Shown here: positions 15,743 to 25,245 of the stretch, one piece after another
Numbering within the stretch: position 1 is the first letter of the stretch
How the letters are laid out: every line of letters begins with the position of its first letter
NCBI RefSeq assembly: GCF_029893365.1
Contig: NZ_JARXUZ010000001.1
Span: 868,001-932,000, forward strand
Source: Cryobacterium sp. CG_9.6
GTDB lineage: Bacteria; Actinomycetota; Actinomycetes; Actinomycetales; Microbacteriaceae
Length of the DNA: 64,000 nucleotides
Direction: 5' to 3'
The notes under the pieces: model-generated
Database searches by the model: none
The model's input: only the letters and a program-made list of their open reading frames with translations
Told to the model about the DNA's origin: nothing
Made by a program: the position numbers and the translations under genes

Positions 15743-16867
15743 ATGAAACGCACGTTGACGCTCACTTTGGCTGCTGCGGCAGCCCTCACGCTTGCGCTCT
15801 CCGCGTGCTCGAGTGCCCCGGCTCCCGTTGCTGGCGGTGTCGATGCCGCAACGGCCACGAGTCTCACCGCTTTTGGCGAGCTGGCCGACCTCGAGGCCGC
15901 GGCCGAGGCTGAGGGAACCCTCAACGTGATTGCACTGCCCCGTGACTGGGCCAACTACGGTGCCATTCTCGACGCTTTCAGCGCGAAGTACCCCGACATC
16001 ACCATCAACGAGGCGTCACCGGACGGATCGAGCGCCGAAGAGATCGCGGCCGCCAAGAACCTGCAGGGGCAGGACACCGCCCCCGACGTCTTCGACCTGG
16101 GTCTCGCCGTGGCCGCGGCCAATACCGACATGTTTGCGCCCTACCAGGTGGCCACGTGGTCGGAGATTCCCGACGCTCTCAAGGAAGCCAGCGGACTCTA
16201 CACGGGTGACTACGGCGGCTACATGGCGGTCGGCTATGACCCCGATGCCGTGCCCGCCCCCGAGAAACTCTCTGATCTGCTGGGAAGCGACTACAAGGGC
16301 AAGGTCGCGATCAATGGTGACCCCACTCAGGCCGGTGCGGCCTTCGCCGCGGTGGGCCTCGCGAGTGTGCAGAACGGTGGATCCGTAGATGACTTTCAGC
16401 CCGGAATTGACTTCTTCTCCGATCTGAATGAGGCCGGAAACTTTTTGAAGGTTGACCCGACCCCGGCCACCATCGCGTCGGGAGAGACACCGGTTGTCTT
16501 CGACTGGGACTACCTCAACGTGAGTTACGGCACACAGCTTGAGGGTCAGCGGAACTGGAAGGTTGTCGTGTTCCCCGGTACCGGGTACGCCGGTTACTAC
16601 AACCAGGCCGTGAGCAAGGATGCCCCGCACCCGGCAGCTGCTCGCCTCTGGCAGGAATTCCTCTACAGCGACGAGGGCCAGAACCTGTGGCTCGCTGGAG
16701 GCGCTCGCCCGGCCCGTGCCGAGGCCATGGAAACCGCCGGAACCATCGACACCGCGCTGTTCGATGCCCTCCCACAGACACCGGAGACCACGGTCGTGCC
16801 CACCGAGGCTCAAGCAGCCGCGGCCGCAACCCTGCTCGGTGAAAAGTGGGCGGCAGCTGTCCAGTAG
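15743..16867 (+). CDS. ABC importer solute-binding lipoprotein (iron/polyamine-type family)
   Basis: A 374-residue lipoprotein. ATG 15743 has GGAGGA 9 nt upstream and starts a signal peptide ending in the lipobox LSAC-SS. The mature part has the family 1 binding-protein look (LNVIALPRDWANYGAILDAF, GQDTAPDVFDLG, YYNQAVSKDAPHP) shared by Fe(III), spermidine/putrescine and phosphonate binders. The ligand cannot be chosen by eye. It is the first gene of a four-gene importer operon with overlapping reading frames. Confidence 0.85.
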   Translation: MKRTLTLTLAAAAALTLALSACSSAPAPVAGGVDAATATSLTAFGELADLEAAAEAEGTLNVIALPRDWANYGAILDAFSAKYPDITINEASPDGSSAEEIAAAKNLQGQDTAPDVFDLGLAVAAANTDMFAPYQVATWSEIPDALKEASGLYTGDYGGYMAVGYDPDAVPAPEKLSDLLGSDYKGKVAINGDPTQAGAAFAAVGLASVQNGGSVDDFQPGIDFFSDLNEAGNFLKVDPTPATIASGETPVVFDWDYLNVSYGTQLEGQRNWKVVVFPGTGYAGYYNQAVSKDAPHPAAARLWQEFLYSDEGQNLWLAGGARPARAEAMETAGTIDTALFDALPQTPETTVVPTEAQAAAAATLLGEKWAAAVQ

Positions 16868-17717
16868 TTTCCGTGCAACGGCAGCAGCCCTCGGGCTGCT
16901 GCCGTTCGCGGTTTATGTGCTGCTTTTTCTTGCCGTTCCCACCCTGATCGCGGTCGGGTCGGGTTTCGTCGACACCAACGGTGAGTTCACGCTCGCCACC
17001 GTGGCCGCACTGGGGGATCCCGTGGTGCTCGCCACCTTCGCCAGTTCCTTCTGGCTCTCGGCACTCACCGCCATCGTGGGCGCGGTGGTCGGAGCCATTG
17101 CCTGTTATGCCTTGCTTGGCCTGCGGCCCGACGGGCCACTGCGCGTCATGGTCGACTCACTCAGCGGCGTGCTGGCGCAATTTGGTGGCGTAATGCTCGC
17201 CTTTGCCTTCGTTGCCACCATCGGCATCCAGGGCATGATCACCGTCTACCTCCGCGACACCTTCGGGGTGAACCTCTTTGAGAACGGCGTGTGGCTCTAC
17301 GAGACGCCGGGCCTCATTCTTCCCTACATCTACTTTCAGGTACCACTCATGATCATTACGTTCATGCCTGCCCTGCAATCGCTCAAACCGCAGTGGGCCG
17401 AAGCGAACGCCACCCTCGGCGGGGGAACGAGAAGCTATTGGTTGCACATCGCCTTCCCGGTACTGGCACCCTCCTTCCTCGGCAGCCTGCTGTTGCTCTT
17501 TGCCAACGCGTTTTCGTCGTACGCGACCGCTGCGGCGCTGGTGAGTCAGGGATCGCAAATCGTCCCGTTACAGATTCGAGCAGCGCTCACGAGTGAGACT
17601 CTGCTGGGTCGGTCGAATTTGGCCGGAGCGCTGGCGCTGGGAATGATCGTGGTGATGGCGATTGTGATGACCGGATATTCTCTGCTGCAGTCTCGAGCAG
17701 CCAGGTGGCAGCGATGA
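16839..17717 (+). CDS. ABC importer permease 1 (iron/polyamine type)
   Basis: A 292-residue inner-membrane protein with six transmembrane helices and the EAA-type loop in KPQWAEANATLGGG that touches the ATPase. The only convincing in-frame start is GTG 16839, inside the end of the binding-protein gene, which would mean a 29-nt overlap and translational coupling; the first helix (LGLLPFAVYVLLFLAVPTL) follows about 15 residues later. It pairs with the next permease. Confidence 0.82.
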   Translation: MKSGRQLSSSFRATAAALGLLPFAVYVLLFLAVPTLIAVGSGFVDTNGEFTLATVAALGDPVVLATFASSFWLSALTAIVGAVVGAIACYALLGLRPDGPLRVMVDSLSGVLAQFGGVMLAFAFVATIGIQGMITVYLRDTFGVNLFENGVWLYETPGLILPYIYFQVPLMIITFMPALQSLKPQWAEANATLGGGTRSYWLHIAFPVLAPSFLGSLLLLFANAFSSYATAAALVSQGSQIVPLQIRAALTSETLLGRSNLAGALALGMIVVMAIVMTGYSLLQSRAARWQR

Positions 17718-18565
17718 GCGGCGGCCTGCGGATCACGGGCGGAGTTGCGCACGCACCGTCTCGCGTGACCCGCACAGTGCTCCTCGGCACCATTGGGCTG
17801 GTCTTTGCCGTGCCGATTGTGGCCATGATCGAATTCACCTTGCGCGCCGGACTTGACGGCGGCCACGATGGAAGCCGTTGGATCGCACTGTTCCAGAACG
17901 GGTTCACGGGGGTCTACCGAACCGTTCTCGTGGGGCTCGGTAACTCGGTCACCCTCGCTATCGGCACGGTCGCCCTGGTGTTGCTTCTACTGGTGCCCAC
18001 CATGCTGCTCGTTCACATTCGGTTTCCGCGCCTGCGTCGTGTGCTCGAGCTGATCTGCATTCTGCCCATCAGTATTCCAGCGATCGTGCTCGTCGTCGGT
18101 CTCGCCCCCGTGTACTCGACCGTTGCCCGCGTCTTTGGCAGTGGCGTGTGGACACTTGCTTTTGCCTACGGCATCACGGTGTTGCCGTTCGCGTACCGGG
18201 CTATTCAATCCAACCTTGATGGCGTCGACGTGAAGACCCTCAGTGAGGCCGCCCGCACGCTCGGTGCGAGTTGGGGCACCACACTCGTGCGCGTGCTTGT
18301 GCCGAACCTCCGCCGGGGAATTTTGGCGGGAGCCTTCATCGCGGTTGCGGTGGTTCTCGGCGAGTTCACCATTGCCTCTCTCCTCAATCGTGTCAACCTG
18401 CAAACCACACTCGTCGTTGTCAGCAAGACCGACCCGTACGCGGCGGTGATTCTGTCCCTGCTCGCCCTCGCGTTTGCGTTCCTGCTGCTGCTCGTGATCG
18501 GCCGACTCGGCGCCGCACCTCGTCATTCACGAAAGCCCCGTCCTCGGAAAGGCACCACCTCATGA
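17714..18565 (+). CDS. ABC importer permease 2 (iron/polyamine type)
   Basis: A 283-residue partner permease with six transmembrane helices and an EAA-type loop in LSEAARTLGASWGTTLVRVLVP. ATG 17714 overlaps the previous stop (ATGA), so I prefer it to the GTG at 17705. The C-terminus is short and basic (RHSRKPRPRKG). It forms a heterodimer with permease 1 in the same importer. Confidence 0.85.
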   Translation: MSGGLRITGGVAHAPSRVTRTVLLGTIGLVFAVPIVAMIEFTLRAGLDGGHDGSRWIALFQNGFTGVYRTVLVGLGNSVTLAIGTVALVLLLLVPTMLLVHIRFPRLRRVLELICILPISIPAIVLVVGLAPVYSTVARVFGSGVWTLAFAYGITVLPFAYRAIQSNLDGVDVKTLSEAARTLGASWGTTLVRVLVPNLRRGILAGAFIAVAVVLGEFTIASLLNRVNLQTTLVVVSKTDPYAAVILSLLALAFAFLLLLVIGRLGAAPRHSRKPRPRKGTTS

Positions 18566-19653
18566 CCACCGCACCCGCCACTGTTCAGACGAGTCGCCCG
18601 GCCCAACCGGGCACTGTCGTGGAATTCACCGGTGTCGTGAAGAATTACGCCGGGCATCAGGCGCTCGCCGGGTTTGATCTTACGCTCCACGCGGGTGAAT
18701 TCGTTGCGCTACTGGGTCCGAGCGGCAGCGGAAAGACCACGGCACTGCGAGTTCTGGCCGGCCTCGAATCGGTCGATGGTGGCAGCATCACGATCAACGG
18801 CGAGGACGTGTCGGTGCTGCCCACCAGCAAGCGGGACATGGGAATGGTTTTCCAGTCTTACTCACTCTTTCCGCACCTGAACGCCGGCCAGAATGTGGAA
18901 TTCGGCCTGCGCATGCGCGGAATCAAGCCCGCCGAGCGTCGGGACCGCGCCCAAGCGGCCCTGGAACTGGTGGGGCTGCACGAGCATTTTGCACGATTCG
19001 CGCACGAACTCTCGGGTGGTCAGCAGCAGCGCGTGGCATTGGCCCGGGCGCTCGTGACCGAGCCGCGCGTGCTGCTGCTCGATGAGCCGCTCTCGGCACT
19101 CGATGCCAAGGTTCGTGTTGCGCTTCGCGAGGAGATCCGCCGCATTCAGACCAGTCTCGGCATCACCACGCTCTTCGTGACCCATGACCAGGACGAGGCA
19201 CTTGCCGTGGCGGACCGGGTGGCTGTGATGCGGGCCGGAATGATCGAACAGGTGGGAACGCCGGAAGAACTCTACAGTCGACCGGCGAGCCCTTTCGTGG
19301 CCAACTTTGTGGGGCTTAGCAATCGGGTGAGCGGTGCGGTGCGTAACGGATGTGCCGAGGTCTTCGGCTTAAGGCTTCCGCTTCTCGATCCGGCGCACCC
19401 GGACGGTCCCGCCATGATCTCGGTTCGTCCGGAGGACATCGAATTTTGCGATGGTGGGCTCGCGGGCACGGTCGAAAGCTCAAGCTTTCTCGGCTCGCTG
19501 CGGCGCACAACGGTGCGCCTCGCCGACGGTGCCGTCGTGTTTCTTCAGCATGCCGCCAGCGTGCGGCCGGGCATCGGCGAACAGGTATTTCTCAGGTTAA
19601 CCGGAGCTCCCGTGTCTGTCGAAGCCGCTACAGCGCAGGCCGATCTAGAATAA
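18562..19653 (+). CDS. ABC importer ATP-binding protein with TOBE domain (PotA/FbpC type)
   Basis: A 363-residue ATPase with Walker A GPSGSGKTT, signature LSGGQQQRVALARAL, Walker B LLLDEPLSALD and switch His in FVTHD. The last 110 residues (MISVRPEDIEF, TVRLADGAVVFL) form the regulatory OB/TOBE domain usual in this importer class. ATG 18562 overlaps the stop of permease 2 (ATGA). It completes a full importer: lipoprotein, two permeases, ATPase. Confidence 0.88.
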   Translation: MTTAPATVQTSRPAQPGTVVEFTGVVKNYAGHQALAGFDLTLHAGEFVALLGPSGSGKTTALRVLAGLESVDGGSITINGEDVSVLPTSKRDMGMVFQSYSLFPHLNAGQNVEFGLRMRGIKPAERRDRAQAALELVGLHEHFARFAHELSGGQQQRVALARALVTEPRVLLLDEPLSALDAKVRVALREEIRRIQTSLGITTLFVTHDQDEALAVADRVAVMRAGMIEQVGTPEELYSRPASPFVANFVGLSNRVSGAVRNGCAEVFGLRLPLLDPAHPDGPAMISVRPEDIEFCDGGLAGTVESSSFLGSLRRTTVRLADGAVVFLQHAASVRPGIGEQVFLRLTGAPVSVEAATAQADLE

Positions 19654-19657
19654 TCGG

Positions 19658-20920
19658 GTGACGGAATCTACGGGCAAATCGAGCACAGGCAAACGGGTCA
19701 TTCTGCGCACTCGGGTGGAGGCGGAAGCGTCGCTCCCGCCGGTGTCCCCGCCCCCGTTTAACGGGGTCGACGAGAACATCCCACCCGGCATTCGACTGGC
19801 CGGAGCATGGTCGTGGCGACTGATCGTGATTGCGGCCGCACTTGCCGTTCTCATCTTCCTTATTATTCAGCTGCGGCTCATCGTGATTCCGCTTTTGGTC
19901 GCTGTTCTGGTCTCGGCGCTTCTCGTGCCTTTCGTGGGGTTTCTGCAGCGACACCGCTGGCCCAAGGGGCTGGCCGTTGCCACAGCCATGCTCGGCACGC
20001 TCGTGATCGTTGCCGGGTTGATCACGTTGGCCACCACGCAGATCGCGGATGGAACGGCGGGCTTGAGTGCTCGGCTCTCGGAAACGTATAACAATTTCCG
20101 GGGCTTTTTGTCCGGAGCGCCGCTCAATCTCAGCGAGACGGACATTAACCGTTACCTGGAGCAGGGGTGGACGGCAATTCAGAACGATAGCCAGGTGTTC
20201 ATCAGCGGTGCACTCTCGGTCGGAACCACCGTTGGGCATCTGCTCACCGGTTTACTGCTGGCACTTTTCAGCCTGCTGTTCATCCTCATCGATGGCAAGA
20301 CCATCTGGGCCTGGATTGTGCGGCTGTTCCCGAGGCGAGCCCAGCTCGCGGTGAACGGCGCCGGCGTCGCGGGCTGGACCACTCTCGGTAATTTCGCCAA
20401 GGTGCAGATTCTGGTGGCGTCCATCGATGCTGTCGGCATCGGACTCGGTGCCGCGCTGCTCGGAGTCCCCATGGCCATTCCGATCGGGATCCTGGTGTTT
20501 CTCGGCTCCTTCATTCCCATCATCGGCGCCGTAGCGACCGGAATTGTGGCCGTGGTGATTGCGCTGTTCTTCAACAGCTGGGTGACCGCGCTACTCATGC
20601 TGGGCGTCGTTCTCCTGGTGCAGCAGGTGGAAGGCCACGTTCTGCAGCCGCTCATCATGGGAACGGCGGTCAAGGTGCATCCGCTCGGCGTGGTTCTGGT
20701 CGTTGCGGCGGGTGCGCTGCTCGCCGGGATTCCGGGCGCTCTGTTCGCGGTCCCCATCGCAGCGGTGATAAATGTAATGACGTCGTATTTGGCAGGGGGA
20801 AGTTGGCGGGAGGGTGCAGACTTGACTCAGGCCACGACGGGCTCTACTTTGTGGCGCACGGTTCCACGGCGGCCCGGTTACCGACAGCGCTCGATTCAGA
20901 TCAACCACGGAAAGCACTGA
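19658..20920 (+). CDS. AI-2E family (PerM-like) transporter
   Basis: A 420-residue polytopic membrane protein. Four N-terminal helices and a soluble segment (around residues 130-185) precede the characteristic C-terminal half: GTTVGHLLTGLLLALFSLLFILIDG, LGVPMAIPIGILVFLGSFIPIIGA and the LVQQVEGHVLQPLIMG motif. Members have been linked to autoinducer-2 or sodium/proton export, but most are uncharacterised. GTG 19658 lies 4 bp behind the importer operon and could be read through from it. Confidence 0.85.
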   Translation: MTESTGKSSTGKRVILRTRVEAEASLPPVSPPPFNGVDENIPPGIRLAGAWSWRLIVIAAALAVLIFLIIQLRLIVIPLLVAVLVSALLVPFVGFLQRHRWPKGLAVATAMLGTLVIVAGLITLATTQIADGTAGLSARLSETYNNFRGFLSGAPLNLSETDINRYLEQGWTAIQNDSQVFISGALSVGTTVGHLLTGLLLALFSLLFILIDGKTIWAWIVRLFPRRAQLAVNGAGVAGWTTLGNFAKVQILVASIDAVGIGLGAALLGVPMAIPIGILVFLGSFIPIIGAVATGIVAVVIALFFNSWVTALLMLGVVLLVQQVEGHVLQPLIMGTAVKVHPLGVVLVVAAGALLAGIPGALFAVPIAAVINVMTSYLAGGSWREGADLTQATTGSTLWRTVPRRPGYRQRSIQINHGKH

Positions 20921-20921
20921 C

Positions 20922-22157
20922 ATGACAGAACTGACTCTCGCCGGACCAACACTCGCCGACTTTGAGGCCGCACGACTGGTCGTGTCGCGGGTGGCTGACG
21001 TCACCCCCATGGAAAGCTCCCGCCACCTCGCCGACCTGCTCGGCGCGCCCGTGCACCTCAAGTGTGAAAACCTGCAGCGCACCGGCTCCTATAAGATTCG
21101 GGGTGCCTACAATCGGCTCTCCAAGCTCACGGCCGAGGAACGATCGCACGGCGTCGTTGCGGCCTCAGCGGGAAACCATGCCCAGGGCGTTGCGTTCGCG
21201 GCGCGGGAGCTCGGCATTAAGGCCACCATCTTCATGCCGGTCGGGGTGGCGTTGCCCAAGTTGCAGGCCACTCGGGCCTATGGAGCAGATGTCGTTCTGC
21301 GCGGTAATACCGTAGCCGAACCGCTCGTGGCTGCGGCGGAGTATGCGCGCACAACGGGCGCCATCCTGATCCCCCCCTTTGATCACGAGGACGTTGTGGC
21401 TGGGCAAGGAACGGTGGGGCTCGAAATTCTTGACCAGGTGCCCGATGTGGAGACCGTGGTGGTCCCCATTGGTGGAGGCGGCCTCATCTCTGGTGTGGCG
21501 AGCGTTCTGAAGCAGACGGCAGCGCGCGAGGGTCGACGCATTCGGGTGATCGGGGTTCAGGCAGAAAATGCCGCCGCCTACCCTCCGTCCCTCGCGGCGG
21601 GTGAGCCGATTGTCATCAGCATGCTTCCGACCATCTCCGACGGCATTGCTGTCGCCAAGCCCGGAATGCTCAATTTCGCCATCATCCGCGACGTTGTGGA
21701 CGAGGTTGTCACGGTGAGCGAGGACGACACGGCGCGGGCGCTGCTCGTTCTTCTGGAGCGCGCCAAGCTGGTGGTTGAACCTGCTGGAGCGGTTGCTGTT
21801 GCGGCCATCCTGGCCGGAAAGGTGAGCGCGACGGGTCCGACCGTGGCGATTCTGTCAGGCGGCAACATTGATCCGCTGCTCATGCAGCGTGTCATCAGCC
21901 ACGGCCTCGCGGCATCCGGTCGCTACCTCACTCTGCGCATCATGCTTCCGGACCGTCCCGGCCAGCTGGCCCGGGTTTCAGAACTCTTGGCACAGGTGCA
22001 CGCGAACGTCGTCGAAGTGCTGCATACCCGTCACGGTGTGGGCCTGCAGATCAGTCAGGTGGAACTGGACGTGAGCGTGGAAACTCGCGGGCCGGAGCAC
22101 CGCGAGCAGGTCGTGGCGGTGCTGCGCGAAGCGGGCTTCAACCCGCAGCTTGACTAA
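20922..22157 (+). CDS. ilvA: Threonine ammonia-lyase
   Basis: A PLP enzyme converting L-threonine to 2-oxobutanoate and ammonia, the first step to isoleucine. The PLP lysine is in GSYKIRGAYN near residue 57, the phosphate-binding glycine loop is VVPIGGGGLISG near residue 183, and a single C-terminal ACT-like domain follows (LRIMLPDRPGQLARV). The 411-residue length with one short regulatory domain is the form common in actinobacteria and in catabolic enzymes, so biosynthetic versus degradative role is open. Confidence 0.88.
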   Translation: MTELTLAGPTLADFEAARLVVSRVADVTPMESSRHLADLLGAPVHLKCENLQRTGSYKIRGAYNRLSKLTAEERSHGVVAASAGNHAQGVAFAARELGIKATIFMPVGVALPKLQATRAYGADVVLRGNTVAEPLVAAAEYARTTGAILIPPFDHEDVVAGQGTVGLEILDQVPDVETVVVPIGGGGLISGVASVLKQTAAREGRRIRVIGVQAENAAAYPPSLAAGEPIVISMLPTISDGIAVAKPGMLNFAIIRDVVDEVVTVSEDDTARALLVLLERAKLVVEPAGAVAVAAILAGKVSATGPTVAILSGGNIDPLLMQRVISHGLAASGRYLTLRIMLPDRPGQLARVSELLAQVHANVVEVLHTRHGVGLQISQVELDVSVETRGPEHREQVVAVLREAGFNPQLD

Positions 22158-22180
22158 CGGCGGGGCACACGGGCACAGCG

Positions 22181-22218
22181 AAGCGGCCGGTAGAATCGTG
22201 AGATTCGGTCGGCCGCTT
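22181..22218. terminator. Nested hairpin between convergent ilvA and greA
   Basis: AAGCGGCCG pairs with CGGCCGCTT, and inside it GAATC pairs with GATTC around a GTGA tetraloop. The two stems are separated by a symmetrical 3+3 internal loop. It lies 23 bp after ilvA and 33 bp after the greA stop, and can act on both strands. There is no clear T-run. Confidence 0.75.
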
Positions 22219-22251
22219 TCGGTGTGAAACGGGACATCTGCCCGGCGGGGA

Positions 22252-22740
22252 TTAGCCCGTGAAGGTCTCGACGTTGGAGATTTCCACGGCAATCGACTTG
22301 CCGCTCGGTGTCGTGTACGTGGTCGAGCCGCCCACCTTCAGGCCAAGAATTGCAGCTCCGAGGGGGCTCTGCTCACTGAAGACGTCCAGGTCGCTGCTGC
22401 CGCCGATTTCTCGACTGCCGATCAAGAATCGGCTCACGTCGCCCGCGATGGTGGCCGTGATCACCGTTCCGGGCACGACAACACCCGTGCTTTCGGGAGC
22501 CTGGCCCACCTCGGCGTGCCGGAGCAGAACGACGAGGGTGCGTATGCGCGCCTCCATCTTGCCCTGCTCCTCTTTGGCGGCGTGGTAACCGGCGTTCTCC
22601 TTGAGATCGCCCTCTTCCCGCGCCGACTCAATCTTCTTTGCAATGTCGTCGCGCCCGAGGGTGCTCAGGTTAGCTAGTTCCGCAGCCAGACGGTCGTGGG
22701 CTGCCTGAGTAAGCCAGGTGACCGTTGTGTCGGTAGTCAC
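22252..22740 (-). CDS. greA: Transcription elongation factor GreA
   Basis: Rescues backtracked RNA polymerase by stimulating transcript cleavage. The 162 residues contain the N-terminal coiled coil with ESAREEGDLKENAGYHAAKEEQ at its tip, including the acidic residues that reach the polymerase active site, and a C-terminal FKBP-like domain (SPLGAAILGLKVGG). GTG 22740 has AAGGAGAT in front. Actinobacterial gene order greA-DUF4307-mca is conserved here, with mca divergent. Confidence 0.93.
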   Translation of the reverse strand: MTTDTTVTWLTQAAHDRLAAELANLSTLGRDDIAKKIESAREEGDLKENAGYHAAKEEQGKMEARIRTLVVLLRHAEVGQAPESTGVVVPGTVITATIAGDVSRFLIGSREIGGSSDLDVFSEQSPLGAAILGLKVGGSTTYTTPSGKSIAVEISNVETFTG

Positions 22741-22845
22741 GGTTCATCTCCTTCATTGAGCTTGGGTGCACGTCGCCCAACCCGCGGGTTGTGAGGTGCG
22801 CAGATATAGTCGTCGCCCCAACGAAGTCAGGGCGAATATCCCATT

Positions 22846-23292
22846 TTAGGTCAGCCAGCACTGGTAAATCAAACCGGTGTTGCTTAGATCGGTGGTGCGA
22901 AGCACCTGCGTGAACGAGCGGGTGTACAGGTCAGAGGGGGGAATGTCGACGACCTTCCACCCCACCACGGTGAAGGACTCGTTGAGGGCCTGCACCGCAC
23001 AGCTGGCCGTGGAGTTGGCCGGCATCGACACCTCAAACGTCACGCTGATGCTGTGATCGTCAATGATGCTGTGGCGAGTGTCGCGCGCTTCGATTTTTTC
23101 CGAGGCACCGTCAAGCCCGGTCCAGACCACCCACGCCACCAGCACAATGGCGAAGATTCCGCCGAGCCCCCAGAGCAACCTCGCGTCCCGGGTGCGTGAG
23201 GCGCGCGTTCGGCCGTATCTGTTCTCCAGAACGGTGCTTTCTGGCTGCACCGCAACGGACGCTGCCGGCTTAGAGGACACTGGCGATTTCAC
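22846..23292 (-). CDS. DUF4307 family membrane protein
   Basis: A 148-residue protein with one transmembrane helix near residues 45-65 (LLWGLGGIFAIVLVAWVVW) and an outer domain containing HSISVTFEV and SCAVQALNESFTVVGWK. The family is actinobacterial and of unknown role; it typically lies between greA and mca, exactly as here. GTG 23292 has GGGAG upstream, and 56 bp separate it from the divergent mca. Confidence 0.82.
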   Translation of the reverse strand: MKSPVSSKPAASVAVQPESTVLENRYGRTRASRTRDARLLWGLGGIFAIVLVAWVVWTGLDGASEKIEARDTRHSIIDDHSISVTFEVSMPANSTASCAVQALNESFTVVGWKVVDIPPSDLYTRSFTQVLRTTDLSNTGLIYQCWLT

Positions 23293-23348
23293 ACTCCCGG
23301 ATCAACGATTAGGCTAGAACCTAAGGTTATCCGGCATTCCTGAGGAGT

Positions 23349-24215
23349 ATGGTGACGCTACGACTTTTGGCAGTGCACGCACATCCCGACGACGAGTCGA
23401 GCAAGGGTGCGGCGACGTACGCGTATTACAGCAGTATCGGTGCTGAAGTGCTCATTGTGAGCTGCACGGGTGGCGAGCGCGGCAGCATCCTGAACCCCGC
23501 GTTGGCCGATCACGCCATGGCGGAACGCGATCTGTCGGGGCTTCGCCGCCTCGAGATGCAGCAGGCCCAGGAGCACCTGGGTGTGCAACACCGCTGGCTG
23601 GGTTTTGTCGACTCGGGAATGGACGAGGACGGTTCCGTGCCGGCGAGCTCTTTTGCGGGCATTCCCCTTGAGTTCGAAACCGAACCACTCGTGAACATCA
23701 TTCGGGAGTTTCGGCCGCAGGTTCTGGTCACCTACGACGAAAAGGGCGGGTATCCGCATCCGGATCACATTCGCACCCACGAAGTGTCGCTGGCGGCCTA
23801 CCGTGCGGCTGCCGACCCCGAGCAGTTTCCGTCGAGTGGTGAGGCCTGGCAGATCGACAAGCTCTACTACGACCGCATCTTCAACCTCGAGCGCATCGAC
23901 GCCATGTACCTCGAACTGAGTGTGGCCGAACCGGATTCGCCACTTCTCGAACCGCTGAGCGCGGCCCGGGAACGTCTGGAGGATTACCCCAAGTTGGCAA
24001 CGTCTCACATCCCCGTCGGTGACTTCCTGGAGACACGAGACGCCGCTCTGCGTGCGCACGCGAGTCAGGTGTCTCCCGACAGCAGCTTCTTCTTTTGGCC
24101 GAACCACCTGGTGCGCAAGGCCTGGCCCTTCGAAGATTTCCAGCTCATTGAATCGAAAGTAGAAACCACAATGCCTGAATCCGATCTTTTCGCCGGAGTG
24201 GAGCGCACACAGTGA
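23349..24215 (+). CDS. mca: Mycothiol S-conjugate amidase
   Basis: Cleaves mycothiol adducts of toxins, releasing a mercapturic acid for export; mycothiol is confined to actinobacteria. The 288 residues carry the zinc motif AHPDDESSKG near residue 11 and the conserved SCTGGERGSILNP. HPDHIRTH near residue 139 supplies the third ligand. The length and C-terminus fit Mca rather than the related deacetylase MshB. GAGGAG lies just before ATG 23349. Confidence 0.9.
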   Translation: MVTLRLLAVHAHPDDESSKGAATYAYYSSIGAEVLIVSCTGGERGSILNPALADHAMAERDLSGLRRLEMQQAQEHLGVQHRWLGFVDSGMDEDGSVPASSFAGIPLEFETEPLVNIIREFRPQVLVTYDEKGGYPHPDHIRTHEVSLAAYRAAADPEQFPSSGEAWQIDKLYYDRIFNLERIDAMYLELSVAEPDSPLLEPLSAARERLEDYPKLATSHIPVGDFLETRDAALRAHASQVSPDSSFFFWPNHLVRKAWPFEDFQLIESKVETTMPESDLFAGVERTQ

Positions 24216-24451
24216 CCCCCCTTGCTGTTCAGCTCGGTTTTCTGTTTGCTACCCCCGCGCCGATTGAGGTTGACCCCAACACGGTGACTCCCGGTGTGGT
24301 GGGCTTCTTTGCGATCGCCTTCGTGGCCGTCGCCGTCATCTTGCTGGGACTGGACATGGTTCGTCGTATCCGTCGCACGCAGTACCGGGAAGAGATCAAG
24401 GCCCGACTCGCTGTAGAGCTCGCTGAGCGGGACACGGATAAGACCGACTAG
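24212..24451 (+). CDS. Small single-pass membrane protein coupled to mca
   Basis: A 79-residue protein with one transmembrane helix (GFFAIAFVAVAVILLGLDMV) and a basic, charged cytoplasmic tail. GTG 24212 overlaps the mca stop (GTGA), so it is translationally coupled to mycothiol conjugate breakdown. Similar small proteins sit beside mca in related genomes as far as I recall; the function is unknown. A role in export or tethering of Mca would be inference only. Confidence 0.7.
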   Translation: MTPLAVQLGFLFATPAPIEVDPNTVTPGVVGFFAIAFVAVAVILLGLDMVRRIRRTQYREEIKARLAVELAERDTDKTD

Positions 24452-24476
24452 ATAGCCGCGGTCCTCCTGCTCAACG

Positions 24477-25178
24477 CTATGGGTAGAGCGGGTGGGTCGC
24501 GATCATGGTAATCGCCACAAAGTGGCAGAGGAAGGCAATCACTGTGAGCGCGTGAAAGATCTCGTGGAAGCCGAAGACGCCGGGCACCGGGTTGGGCTTC
24601 TTCAACGCGTAAATCACTGCGCCGATGGTGTAGCAGAGGCCTCCCACGAGGATGAGCGTCATCATCAGGGCGTTGGCGGCAAAGAAGTCGGCGATGAAGA
24701 TGAGTGCACCGTAGCTGAGGAGTAGGTACAGCGGCACGTAGAGCCAGCGCGGCGCGTGAATCCAGAAGACTCGGAACGCGATACCGAGGATGGCACCGGT
24801 CCAGACAATCATCAGCAGCAGGGTCGATTTCTCCGGCGGTAGCGCCAGCACGGTGATGGGCGTGTACGAACCAGCAATCAGAAGAAAGATATTCGCGTGA
24901 TCAATGCGTTTGAGGACGATCCGCGTGCGGGGCTGCCAATTGAACCGGTGGTACAGCGCCGAATTACCAAATAGCAGCATCGAGGTGAGCACGAAGACCG
25001 CCGAACTCCAGGTGGCGGTAGGCCCGTCGGCGACAATGAGCAGAATGATTCCGGCAACAATGGTCACGGGAAATATTCCGGTATGAATCCAGCCGCGCCA
25101 CGTGGGTTTGACGTCTTCCGGATGAGTATCGGCGGCGTCTAGTAGCGGCAGATTGGGGATGTCGTGCTCTGTTGCCAT
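24477..25178 (-). CDS. Hemolysin III / TrhA (PAQR) family seven-helix membrane protein
   Basis: A 233-residue protein with seven predicted transmembrane helices and the PAQR signature residues: SALYHRF in the second helix, RIDHANIFLLIAGSYTP in the third and GLCYTIGAVIYALKKP then GFHEIFHALTVIAFLCHF at the end. The Ser, Asp and His residues form the metal site expected of the superfamily. Bacterial members regulate membrane-energy homeostasis; true haemolysis is doubtful. Confidence 0.87.
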   Translation of the reverse strand: MATEHDIPNLPLLDAADTHPEDVKPTWRGWIHTGIFPVTIVAGIILLIVADGPTATWSSAVFVLTSMLLFGNSALYHRFNWQPRTRIVLKRIDHANIFLLIAGSYTPITVLALPPEKSTLLLMIVWTGAILGIAFRVFWIHAPRWLYVPLYLLLSYGALIFIADFFAANALMMTLILVGGLCYTIGAVIYALKKPNPVPGVFGFHEIFHALTVIAFLCHFVAITMIATHPLYP

Positions 25179-25245
25179 GCTGCCAGACTACGACAATCGC
25201 TCCGGCCGCTGCGAAGTTTCGGCCGGAAGGGACTAGCGTAACTGT